Position numbers and translations under genes: made by a program
Notes under the pieces: generated by a model
Database searches by the model: none
Seen by the model: the letters and a program-made list of their open reading frames with translations, nothing else
What the model was told of the DNA's origin: nothing
Assembly (NCBI GenBank): GCA_910577275.1
Contig: CAJTMW010000026.1
Span: forward strand, 1-63,994
Source of the DNA: an uncultured Lachnospiraceae bacterium
GTDB lineage: Bacteria > Bacillota > Clostridia > Lachnospirales > Lachnospiraceae
DNA length: 63,994 nt
Direction of reading: 5' to 3'
Shown here: positions 27,341 through 35,341 of the stretch, one piece after another
Layout of the letters: every line of letters begins with the position of its first letter
How positions within the stretch are numbered: position 1 is the first letter of the stretch

Positions 27341-27413
27341 ATTAACGATAAAACCTGTTGACATCGCAAGGGTAATCTGTAATAATAACATTAACGTTAC
27401 TGTTATCGTTAAT
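27341..27413 (+). promoter_or_regulatory. Promoter and operators before the glycyl radical enzyme gene
   Basis: TTGACA (27358-27363) and AATAAT (27381-27386) are 17 bp apart. ATTAACGATAA at 27341-27351 lies upstream of the -35. ATTAACGTTAC at 27390-27400 and TTATCGTTAAT at 27403-27413 follow the -10, with CG centres 12 bp apart. This matches the paired site before the GH127-like gene and predicts co-regulation. Confidence 0.75.
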
Positions 27414-27435
27414 GCAGACTTGCAGGAGGAAAATC

Positions 27436-29493
27436 ATGTCTCAGCTTAGAGAGCTAATCATTGCAAAAGAACATCATAAATACCGAAAAGATTACCCGGA
27501 ATACAATCATCTGGCCGATGAATTCAGGCGATTAAATCTTTCTCCCTGGGAACGCATGACCAGACGCTTTGAGCTTATGACGCGTTTGGAGAAGCCGGCG
27601 CTTCTTCCCGGCGAGCGAATCTGCTTTTTACGCACGGTGAAATCATTGCCGGACTGCTTTACGGAGGATGAATGGGAAAGCATAAGGAAAGAGCATCATG
27701 TTCATGAAAGAGGATATATTTCCAATCTTTGCCCTGACTACGAGAGCGCCATAAAAACCGGGTTGCTGGCCAAAAGAGAAAGCGCCGACGAATACGGAAA
27801 GCGGGCGATAGACGCCCTGATTGGGCTTTCGGACAGATACAGGGAGGAGGCGCAGCGTCAGGGTAAGCAGGAGCTGGCGGCGGTGCTTATGCAGGTGCCC
27901 CGGTACGGCGCAAGGAATTTTTATGAAGCGTTGCAGTTTTTCCGAATCATACATTTCGGGCTGTGGCTGGAGGGCAATTATCACAATACGGTGGGCAGGT
28001 TTGACAAGTATATGTACCCCTATCTGGAAAATGATTTAAAAGGCGGAGCGCAAACAAAGGAATCCGCTTATGAGCTGCTAAAGGATTTTTTTATTTCCTT
28101 TAATAAGGACAGTGATTTGTATCCCGGCATACAGCAGGGCGACAATGGTCAGAGCATGGTCCTTGGCGGGATAGATGAAAACGGAAAAGAGGTGTTTAAC
28201 CTTCTGTCCGAAATGTGTTTGAAAGCCAGCCGGGAGCTGCTTTTGATTGACCCCAAAATCAATCTCAGGGTCAGTAAAAATACGCCTCTTGAGATTTACG
28301 AGCTTGGAAGCGAGCTGACGAGGGCAGGGCTTGGATTTCCGCAGTATTCCAATGACGACGTGGTGATTGACGGCCTTGTGAGGGAATACGGATACGAGCT
28401 GGAGGATGCCAGAAATTATGTGGTGGCGGCCTGCTGGGAATTTATTATTCCTCATGTGGGAACCGATATCGTGAACATTGACGCGCTTTCTTTTCCGAAG
28501 GTCGTCGACGTCTGCCTCCACAGGGATTTGGAGGAATGCTCCTGTTTTGAACAGTTTCTGGATGCCGTGAAAAAGGAAATTCAGGCAGAGTGCGACGCCA
28601 TGTGCGGGAAGATAAAAAGTATCTGGTTTGCCCCGTCGCCGTTTATGAATCTGTTCATTTCCGCGGGCGGCAAGCCGGGCAACTGCCGGGAGGCATCCGA
28701 CGCCTGTTGCAAATCCGGTTTGCCGGGCGGAGGTTTGTATCAGGGGGCAAAATACAATAATTTCGGCTTTCACGGAACGGGAATTGCGACGGCGGCAGAT
28801 TCTCTTGCCGTTATTGAGAAATATGTATATAAGGAACAGTCGATTTCAAAAAAGGAGCTGATTGAGGCGGTTGACAGCAACTTTGAGAAGCACAGCGGGT
28901 TTTTGCCCATCCTGCGGTACGAAGCGCCAAAGATGGGAATGAACGACGACGCGGCTGATTCCAGGGCGGTTTTTCTGCTGGATGCTTTTGCGGACAGTCT
29001 CAAGGGAAAAAGAAACTGCCGGGGCGGCATCTACAGGGCGGGAACCGGCTCCGCCATGTACTATCTCTGGCATGCCGACGAGATAGGCGCTTCCCCTGAC
29101 GGGCGAAAGGCGGGCGAACCTTTGGGAACCAATTTTTCACCCAGCCTGTTCGCAAGGATAAAAGGACCTCTTTCCGTGATACAGTCCTTCACAAAGCCGC
29201 ATTTGCGCAAGGCGTTAAACGGCGGGCCGCTGACCCTGGAATTTGCTTCCTCCATGTTTGAAGGGCAGGACAGTATCAAAAAGGTTGCGGCTCTGGTAAA
29301 GGCGTACATCGATATGGGAGGCCATCAGCTACAGCTTAATGCGGTGAACACGGAGAAGATGAAGGACGCTCAGCTTCACCCGGAAAATCATCGTCAGCTG
29401 ATTGTGAGGATATGGGGCTGGAGCGCTTACTTTGTGGAGCTGGACAGGGCTTATCAGGACCATGTTATCAGGCGTCAGCAATATACAGTGTAA
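27436..29493 (+). CDS. Glycyl radical enzyme (PFL-like), dehydratase/eliminase type
   Basis: A 685-residue glycyl radical enzyme. The radical-bearing glycine lies in RIWGWSAYFVELDRAYQDH (G661), and the thiyl cysteine in VVAACWEF (C333). C333 is followed by W and E335. A Cys-x-Glu motif is typical of dehydratases and C-S or C-N eliminases such as glycerol dehydratase, while pyruvate formate-lyase has Cys-Cys. The exact substrate group is not recognised. The start follows AGGAGGAAAATC. Its activase gene is next, and LacI-type operators precede it, as they do the GH127-like gene. A radical-based step in sugar or polyol breakdown is therefore likely, and it requires anaerobic growth. Confidence 0.9.
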   Translation: MSQLRELIIAKEHHKYRKDYPEYNHLADEFRRLNLSPWERMTRRFELMTRLEKPALLPGERICFLRTVKSLPDCFTEDEWESIRKEHHVHERGYISNLCPDYESAIKTGLLAKRESADEYGKRAIDALIGLSDRYREEAQRQGKQELAAVLMQVPRYGARNFYEALQFFRIIHFGLWLEGNYHNTVGRFDKYMYPYLENDLKGGAQTKESAYELLKDFFISFNKDSDLYPGIQQGDNGQSMVLGGIDENGKEVFNLLSEMCLKASRELLLIDPKINLRVSKNTPLEIYELGSELTRAGLGFPQYSNDDVVIDGLVREYGYELEDARNYVVAACWEFIIPHVGTDIVNIDALSFPKVVDVCLHRDLEECSCFEQFLDAVKKEIQAECDAMCGKIKSIWFAPSPFMNLFISAGGKPGNCREASDACCKSGLPGGGLYQGAKYNNFGFHGTGIATAADSLAVIEKYVYKEQSISKKELIEAVDSNFEKHSGFLPILRYEAPKMGMNDDAADSRAVFLLDAFADSLKGKRNCRGGIYRAGTGSAMYYLWHADEIGASPDGRKAGEPLGTNFSPSLFARIKGPLSVIQSFTKPHLRKALNGGPLTLEFASSMFEGQDSIKKVAALVKAYIDMGGHQLQLNAVNTEKMKDAQLHPENHRQLIVRIWGWSAYFVELDRAYQDHVIRRQQYTV

Positions 29494-29559
29494 AGAGTAA
29501 AGGACGGGTATTTTCATTTTTCCCGGGGCGGAGAGACGGTATGTAAAACGAGGGGATTT

Positions 29560-30375
29560 ATGAGAGGAACTATTTTTGACATAAAGGAATTTTCAATTCA
29601 CGACGGGCCGGGCGGCAGGATTACCGTCTTTTTAAAGGGCTGTCCCCTCCGGTGCATGTGGTGCCATAATCCCGAAGGGCTGGCCTGCAGGCCGCAGCTT
29701 TTATATAAGGACAATCTGTGCACCCGCTGCGGCAAATGCAGGGAGCGCTGTAACCATGAGGAATGTCAGCCCTTCGGGCGCTGTGTTCATGCCTGTGAAA
29801 ACGGGTGTCTGAGCATTGCGGGAGAAGAGGTTTCCTGTGAGGCTCTGGCGGAGAGGCTGCTGCAAAACAGGGATATTCTGGCGAAAATGGGAGGCGGCGT
29901 CACCATATCGGGCGGGGAGCCCATGCTGCAGAGCGGTTTCGTGTGCGGGCTTGCGGAGCGCCTTGCAGGAATGCATCTGGCAATCCAGACCAGCGGCTAT
30001 GCGGAGCCGGATATTTACCGGAAGGTGATTTCACGGTTCAACTATGTAATGCAGGATATCAAGCTGGCGGATACACGGCAGCATCTCCGGTATACGGGCG
30101 TGGGAAATGAAAAAATTCTGGAAAATATTGACTATCTGAAAAAAAGCGGCAGGGAGGCGGTGCTGCGCGTTCCCCTGATACCGGGGATTACCGATACCGA
30201 AGAAAATTTAATGCAGATAGCCGATATTGCCGGTGATTTTCCGGTGGAGCTTCTTCCCTACAACTCCCTGGCAGGAGCCAAATACAGTATGCTTGGCATG
30301 GAATATCTGCTTTCAGCGGAGAAAAACCGGCAGGAGGATTTCACAAAATATTTTAAGAATGCGAAAATGAGATAA
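29560..30375 (+). CDS. Glycyl radical enzyme activase (radical SAM)
   Basis: A 271-residue activating enzyme. It reduces S-adenosylmethionine to a deoxyadenosyl radical and abstracts hydrogen from the glycine of its partner enzyme. The radical SAM motif C28-x3-C32-x2-C35 is intact (KGCPLRCMWCHNPEG). A cysteine-rich insert, CTRCGKCRERC and CVHACENGC, would hold two more iron-sulfur clusters, as in activases of dehydratase-type partners and unlike PflA. GGGVTISGGEPMLQ is the SAM-binding GGE block. It starts 66 bp after the glycyl radical enzyme gene and is clearly its partner. Confidence 0.93.
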   Translation: MRGTIFDIKEFSIHDGPGGRITVFLKGCPLRCMWCHNPEGLACRPQLLYKDNLCTRCGKCRERCNHEECQPFGRCVHACENGCLSIAGEEVSCEALAERLLQNRDILAKMGGGVTISGGEPMLQSGFVCGLAERLAGMHLAIQTSGYAEPDIYRKVISRFNYVMQDIKLADTRQHLRYTGVGNEKILENIDYLKKSGREAVLRVPLIPGITDTEENLMQIADIAGDFPVELLPYNSLAGAKYSMLGMEYLLSAEKNRQEDFTKYFKNAKMR

Positions 30376-30474
30376 GTCAACAATCCCGCGGGATTCGTCA
30401 AATGGAAGCTTCGCATCCGCCTGACTCATTGCCCGCAGGAATGAAAAGTGTTCCGGAACCGGTAATGCCGGATT

Positions 30475-31410
30475 TTACGCCGTAATGACGGTTCCCGCCT
30501 TTTCTTTGAGCGCATCGGCAGCCGCATCAAGAGAAGTAATCTGCACGCTTCCTTTCGGATTTACGGACAGATAGGAAATGGCGGCTTCGATTTTGGGAAG
30601 CATGGTGCCTTTTTCAAACTCGCCGTCCGCAATCATTTTTTCCGCTTCGGCGATGGTAAGGGAGGCGATTGCCTCCTGATTTTCTTTTCCGAAATTCCGG
30701 TAAACGCCGGGAACCGAGGTGAAAATAATGAGCCGGTCAGCCATAAGGTCAGCCGCCAGTTTTCCGGCGATGGCGTCCTTTTCAATGACCGCGGAAGCGC
30801 CCTTTAACGCATGCCGCTGCTCGATAACGGGAATCCCGCCGCCGCCGCAGGCAATGACAATCTGTCCGGCGTCCGCCAGAGTACGGATGGCTTCTATTTC
30901 TACAATATCAATGGGCTTCGGGGCGGCAATGATTCGGCGGAAGCCTTTTCCGGGCGACTCCTTCACATAGTTGCCCTTTTTCATTTCAATCTCCGCATCG
31001 TCGGCGGACATATACCGCCCAATCAGCTTGGTGGGCTCATAAAAAGCCTCGTCGTAGGGGTCCACCGTCACCTGGGTGAGAATCGTGGATACGGTTTTGC
31101 TGATGCCCCTGCCAAGAAGCTCCGCTTTCAGGGAATTCTGGATATCATAGCCCACATATCCCTGACTCATGGCGCTGCAAACGCACATGGGGGCGGGGGT
31201 GTAGTCGATATAAAGACGGCGCAGCTCCGTCATGGCCTTGTGTATCATACTGATTTGCGGGCCGTTGCTGTGGGTGACGGTCAGCTGGTAGCCAGCCTCC
31301 ACCAAATCGGCAAGGGCTTTTGCGGTAACCTTGACGGCGTCCCACTGTTCGGTGGTGGTATAGCCAAGGGCGTTGTGTCCGAGTGAAACGACTGCTCTTT
31401 TCATGCTCAT
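30475..31410 (-). CDS. arcC: Carbamate kinase-like protein
   Basis: A 311-residue amino-acid-kinase-fold protein of the carbamate kinase family, which makes ATP from carbamoyl phosphate and ADP. Family blocks are visible: AMSQGYVGYDIQN, VDPYDEAFYEPTKLIG, ACGGGGIPV, EKDAIAGKLAADL and PKIEAAI. The N-terminal phosphate loop reads SLGHNALG, where the usual form is GGNALG, and HSNGPQIS replaces HGNGPQVG. These changes in nucleotide and substrate loops could mean an altered substrate. The start at 31410 follows AGAAAGGA. No arginine deiminase or ornithine transcarbamylase genes are nearby, so it stands alone, converging on the activase gene. Confidence 0.85.
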   Translation of the reverse strand: MSMKRAVVSLGHNALGYTTTEQWDAVKVTAKALADLVEAGYQLTVTHSNGPQISMIHKAMTELRRLYIDYTPAPMCVCSAMSQGYVGYDIQNSLKAELLGRGISKTVSTILTQVTVDPYDEAFYEPTKLIGRYMSADDAEIEMKKGNYVKESPGKGFRRIIAAPKPIDIVEIEAIRTLADAGQIVIACGGGGIPVIEQRHALKGASAVIEKDAIAGKLAADLMADRLIIFTSVPGVYRNFGKENQEAIASLTIAEAEKMIADGEFEKGTMLPKIEAAISYLSVNPKGSVQITSLDAAADALKEKAGTVITA

Positions 31411-31547
31411 AATCTTAAATCCTTTCTGTGGATGTATTTTCACAGGGAAATTTGTAATATTAAAAATATGTAAACAGTATAGCAAAATAAGGGGGAAATT
31501 TCAATTTATATGTGAAATCCGTAAGGGAAATCTGTCAATTTTTCAAA

Positions 31548-31602
31548 CCCCTCAAAATAAGGGGAAAAAGTAGTTGATAACCCCTCATTTTAAGGGTATA
31601 AT
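31548..31602 (+). promoter_or_regulatory. Promoter with two CCCCTC...AAGGG operators, HipB/HipA-like operon
   Basis: TTGATA (31574-31579) and TATAAT (31597-31602) are 17 bp apart. The spacer is the inverted repeat ACCCCTCATTTTAAGGG. A second copy, CCCCTCAAAATAAGGGG, lies at 31548-31564. The arrangement fits autorepression by the HTH protein encoded next. The same promoter core occurs before the GH42 gene at 33043. Confidence 0.75.
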
Positions 31603-31632
31603 AAATAAAAAGCAGCAGATGGAGGAAATTTT

Positions 31633-32175
31633 ATGAGCAGATTTGCAATTCCTGATACCGTGTCGGGGAGGGATATCAGGGCAATCCGTAAAAAACTTGG
31701 TATGACGCAGGGTGAATTTGCGGAGCTGGTACATGTATCTTCCAAAACAATCGAGCGATGGGAAACGGGAAAGAAGGAAATAACGGGGCCGGTTACGACA
31801 CTGGTTAAGATACTGAATGAATATCCGCAAATCGGAGAGGACTATGTGATTCCAGAAAGGATTTATCCTCTAAGGCTCTGGTACATGTCCGAAAACAGAG
31901 TGTGTACAATTATTGATGTGGACGAGAGAAGCAGGCAGGTGAAGGTTTATAACTTTACCCGGGATTATATGGAGAGAGCTTTTGGAAAAGAGGAGCATCC
32001 TGATTTCGAAGCGTATGAGGCTTTTCTGGAATCCAGATGCTTTCCTGAAAGCAGAGATAAAATGAAACTGATTTTGAAGGATTTGGATTTACCCTTTTAT
32101 GACCCGCTTCTGATAATCGAAAAGACAAAAGGAAAAATGGCGGAGGATGATTTCTGGATACGAATTGAGAGGTGA
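31633..32175 (+). CDS. HTH regulator/antitoxin of a HipBA-like pair
   Basis: A 180-residue protein with an N-terminal XRE-type helix-turn-helix (GRDIRAIRKKLGMTQGEFAEL, then VSSKTIERWETGKKEI). The C-terminal 110 residues are unlike plain HipB and probably contact the partner protein. The stop is five bases before the ATG of the kinase-like gene, so the two are translationally linked. GGAGGAAATTTT precedes the ATG. It is the obvious candidate to bind the CCCCTC...AAGGG sites in its own promoter and before the GH42 gene. Confidence 0.83.
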   Translation: MSRFAIPDTVSGRDIRAIRKKLGMTQGEFAELVHVSSKTIERWETGKKEITGPVTTLVKILNEYPQIGEDYVIPERIYPLRLWYMSENRVCTIIDVDERSRQVKVYNFTRDYMERAFGKEEHPDFEAYEAFLESRCFPESRDKMKLILKDLDLPFYDPLLIIEKTKGKMAEDDFWIRIER

Positions 32176-32180
32176 CGGGT

Positions 32181-33002
32181 ATGGTGGAGCTGTTTGAACA
32201 GGATGAAAAGCAAAATGAGAGGCGGTCGTCGAAAGGAAATCAGTTAAAGTGGGAAAATGGGGGTATCTGGTATAAGGCGGATTATACAGGGTATGAGGGG
32301 CTGGCGGAATACATGGTTTCCGGGCTGCTTTTTTACAGCAGTCTTGGAAACGGGGAATATGTATCTTATCAGACGGAAGAAATCAGCTATAAGCGCAACA
32401 GGTATCTGGCCTGTAAAAGCAAAAATTTCCTGCCTGAGGGCTGGAGATTAATTACGCTGGAGAGGCTGTTCCAGAATTTATACGGGGAAAGCTTAAACAA
32501 ATCGGTGTATTCCATAAATGATTATACAGGCAGAGTCCGCTTTCTGGTAGAACAGACGATTCGAATGACAGGATTGAAGGAGTTCGGCGCTTATCTTTGC
32601 AGGCTGTTTGAGATTGACGCGATGTTTTTAAATGAGGACAGGCATACGCATAACATTGCAGTATTGCTTGATGATGTGGGAGAATATCATTATTGCCCGA
32701 TTTTTGACAATGGGGCGGCGTTATTGTCCGATACGACAATGGATTACCCAATGACCGGCGATGTTTATGAATTAATAGAAGAAGCCAGACCCAAAACAAT
32801 CTGTCAGGATTTTGACGAACAGCTGGATATTGCGGAGCAGCTGTACGGACAGCAGATACGGTTTTATTATGGAGTAAAAGAGATAGAAAGCCTGCTGGCG
32901 GCGGAGCAGTATTATCCAAATGAGATAAAGCAGAGGGTGAAGGAGATTCTGATAAATCAACGAAGGAAGTACCGGTATTTGTTTACCGACAGTATTTGCT
33001 GA
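32181..33002 (+). CDS. HipA-like serine/threonine kinase-fold protein
   Basis: A 273-residue protein with the HipA C-terminal catalytic signature: N151-E-D-R-H155 (catalytic Asp153) and the metal-binding PIFDNGAALLSD. It is much shorter than E. coli HipA and lacks its N-terminal subdomain, resembling the compact HipA/CtkA-like kinases of Firmicutes. HipA toxins phosphorylate glutamyl-tRNA synthetase; the target of this group is not known. The ATG at 32181 follows GAGAGGTGACGGG. A GTG at 32172 overlapping the upstream gene is an alternative. With the preceding HTH gene it forms a toxin-antitoxin-like operon. Confidence 0.82.
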   Translation: MVELFEQDEKQNERRSSKGNQLKWENGGIWYKADYTGYEGLAEYMVSGLLFYSSLGNGEYVSYQTEEISYKRNRYLACKSKNFLPEGWRLITLERLFQNLYGESLNKSVYSINDYTGRVRFLVEQTIRMTGLKEFGAYLCRLFEIDAMFLNEDRHTHNIAVLLDDVGEYHYCPIFDNGAALLSDTTMDYPMTGDVYELIEEARPKTICQDFDEQLDIAEQLYGQQIRFYYGVKEIESLLAAEQYYPNEIKQRVKEILINQRRKYRYLFTDSIC

Positions 33003-33042
33003 TAGCACTTGCTGAAAGCAAGGCCGGTTTTTTCAAAAGCGG

Positions 33043-33071
33043 TTGATAACCCCTCTTTTTAAGGGTATAAT
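33043..33071 (+). promoter_or_regulatory. GH42 promoter, near-identical to the HipB/HipA-like promoter
   Basis: TTGATA (33043-33048), a 17-bp spacer ACCCCTCTTTTTAAGGG and TATAAT (33066-33071). Over 29 bp it differs from the promoter at 31574-31602 at one spacer base. The operator-like repeat within the spacer is retained. Confidence 0.8.
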
Positions 33072-33116
33072 TTCGACAGGAAAACATTCGGAAATTCAGC
33101 GAAAGGAAAAGAAAAA

Positions 33117-35165
33117 ATGCAGATATTAAACGGAGAAAAAATCACCCTTGGAACGTGCTACTATCCCGAACACTGGGACGAGGCGCTGTGGCGGGAGGAT
33201 TTATCCAGAATGCTGGCGTGCGGAATCGAGGTCGTAAGGATTGCGGAATTTGCCTGGAATAAAATAGAGCCCGCGGAGGGCGTATATAACTATGACTTTT
33301 TTGACCGCTTTCTGGACGTTGCGGAAGAAGCCGGAATGAAGGTGATTATGGGAACGCCCACGGCCACGCCTCCGGCATGGCTGACGGAAAAATACCCGGA
33401 ATGCTTAAACGCCGGAATCGACGGGACTTTGTACAGACATGGCCTTAGGCGGCATTATAATTACAATTCCCCTGTTTACCGGAAGCTTTGCGGGAACATT
33501 GTGGAGCATATGGCAGGGCATTATGGGGGCAGAAGCTGCGTGATTGGCTGGCAGATTGACAACGAGTTAAACTGCGAGGCAAATGAGTTTTATTCCGAAA
33601 GCGATACGGCGGCGTTCCGGGAATATCTGCAGAAAAAATATGGCAGTCTGGAAAAGCTTAACGAAGCGTGGGGCGCGGTTTTCTGGAACCAGACTTATAC
33701 GGACTGGAAAGAGGTTTATGTCCCCCGTCCTACCGTCAGCGGAGGCGTCAATCCCCACCAGACGCTGGATTATCTCCGGTTTATCTCGGAAAGCACTAAT
33801 GAATTCGCCCGTATGCAGGCGGATATTATCAGAAAGTACATAAAAGAGGGAGACTTTATCACCACCAACGGTCTTTTCGGGCATGTGGATTATCAGAAAA
33901 TGGCGGGGGAAAGCATTGATTTCATTACCTATGATTCCTATCCCAATTTTGCCTATGATTTGAATAATTACAGCGATAAGGACGAAATGAAGGACAGGAA
34001 ATGGAGCCGGAACCTTACGGAGACGCGGGCGGTTTCACGGATTTTCGGCATTATGGAGCAGCAGTCGGGAGCCGGGGGCTGGAATTCCCGCATGATGCAG
34101 TCCACGCCCAGAAGGGGGCAGATGACCCTTTGGACCATGCAGTCCATCGCCCACGGCGCGGATTTTGTCAGCTATTTCAGATGGCGGACATGCACCTTCG
34201 GAACGGAGATTTACTGGCACGGGATTCTGGACTATTCGGGAAGGGATAACAGAAGGCTTGCGGAGGTAGGCGATATTTATAAAAAGGTAACGGCTTTGCG
34301 TGAGATAGCAGGCGGAGAGTATGAAGCGGCGGTCGGTGTAATTAAGGACTATGACAATATATTTGACGCCGAATATGACAAATGGCATGAAAGAATAGAA
34401 AAGCAGAGCCAGAAAGCGCTGTTTGAAACCATGCAGAAAACCCACACGCCTATGGATTATGTTTATTTGACGGAAAAGACCGGGGCGGAGGATTTGCAAA
34501 AGTACAGGATTCTTTTTTATCCTCATCCGGCTATTCTTTCCGGCAGGCAGGCGGCGGTTCTGGAAGAGTATGCGGCAAAGGGCGGCATTCTGGTATTCGG
34601 CTGCCGGAGCGCCTACAAGGACTGGAACGGAAAGTGCACCATGGAAAAGCTGCCGGGAGTTATCGCAGAGCTTACCGGCGCGGACATTCCCGAGTACACG
34701 GCAATCGCACCGGACAGAGAGGTTATGGTCAGGTGGGGAGAGGAGACTTTCCCGGCGGCGGTATTTACGGATTTGGTGGACTGCGCGGGAACAGGGAAGC
34801 AGGAGGCCGTTTATATCAGCGGAGACGACGCGGGGATGGGAGCCCTTGTGTCAAGACAGGTCGGAGAAGGAAAGGTTTACTATTACGGAAGCGCTTTTAC
34901 GGAAGGGGCCGTCAGGGCGTTCTTAAAAGAAGCCTGTGCTGAAAATCCTTACGGGAATTTCATTGCAGTACCGGAGAAATGCGAGATTGCGGTTCGAGTG
35001 AAAGAAGGAATAAGGTATATTTTTGTGTTAAATTATTCGGATACGCCGGCGGAAATCACGGTTCTGGAAAAAATGAGGGACATGTACACGGGAAAAGAGG
35101 TTTCCGGCTCCTTGATATTGGAAGGCTATGGTACAGTGTGCCTGCGCCGCTCCTGTGACAGGTGA
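33117..35165 (+). CDS. Beta-galactosidase, GH42
   Basis: A 682-residue cytoplasmic beta-galactosidase. The N-terminal barrel starts LGTCYYPEHWDEALW. The acid/base glutamate lies in IGWQIDNE and the nucleophile glutamate in FGIMEQQSG. A trimerisation domain with HPAILSGRQ and a C-terminal small beta domain follow, giving the usual GH42 length. No signal peptide is present. GAAAGGAAAAG precedes the ATG. Its promoter carries the operator-like sequence of the preceding HipB/HipA-like operon, so expression may depend on that regulator. Confidence 0.92.
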   Translation: MQILNGEKITLGTCYYPEHWDEALWREDLSRMLACGIEVVRIAEFAWNKIEPAEGVYNYDFFDRFLDVAEEAGMKVIMGTPTATPPAWLTEKYPECLNAGIDGTLYRHGLRRHYNYNSPVYRKLCGNIVEHMAGHYGGRSCVIGWQIDNELNCEANEFYSESDTAAFREYLQKKYGSLEKLNEAWGAVFWNQTYTDWKEVYVPRPTVSGGVNPHQTLDYLRFISESTNEFARMQADIIRKYIKEGDFITTNGLFGHVDYQKMAGESIDFITYDSYPNFAYDLNNYSDKDEMKDRKWSRNLTETRAVSRIFGIMEQQSGAGGWNSRMMQSTPRRGQMTLWTMQSIAHGADFVSYFRWRTCTFGTEIYWHGILDYSGRDNRRLAEVGDIYKKVTALREIAGGEYEAAVGVIKDYDNIFDAEYDKWHERIEKQSQKALFETMQKTHTPMDYVYLTEKTGAEDLQKYRILFYPHPAILSGRQAAVLEEYAAKGGILVFGCRSAYKDWNGKCTMEKLPGVIAELTGADIPEYTAIAPDREVMVRWGEETFPAAVFTDLVDCAGTGKQEAVYISGDDAGMGALVSRQVGEGKVYYYGSAFTEGAVRAFLKEACAENPYGNFIAVPEKCEIAVRVKEGIRYIFVLNYSDTPAEITVLEKMRDMYTGKEVSGSLILEGYGTVCLRRSCDR

Positions 35166-35195
35166 AAATCCACAGGGCACAAAAATTAATTTGCC

Positions 35196-35212
35196 GAAAA
35201 TTGATTTCCGTG
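35196..35212 (+). repeat. Dispersed intergenic motif
   Basis: GAAAATTGATTTCCGTG recurs exactly on the opposite strand at 63873-63889, and its first 12 bases recur at 41971-41982. All three copies are between genes. The function is unknown. Confidence 0.5.
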
Positions 35213-35341
35213 TCCGCAAAGCGATAATGCTTGAGGGCGAATCCGGTTTGTGATATGATGTAAAAGTCGATTTTTATGCGTGACGAAAAGTGCGCGGAGG
35301 TTTACGGAAGAAGCGGGAAAGAAACGAGGTCATGGCAGCAG

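Noticed and set aside
35166..35341. S-box (SAM) riboswitch before metNI
   Set aside because: I looked for the conserved S-box junction and terminator pairings and did not see them.
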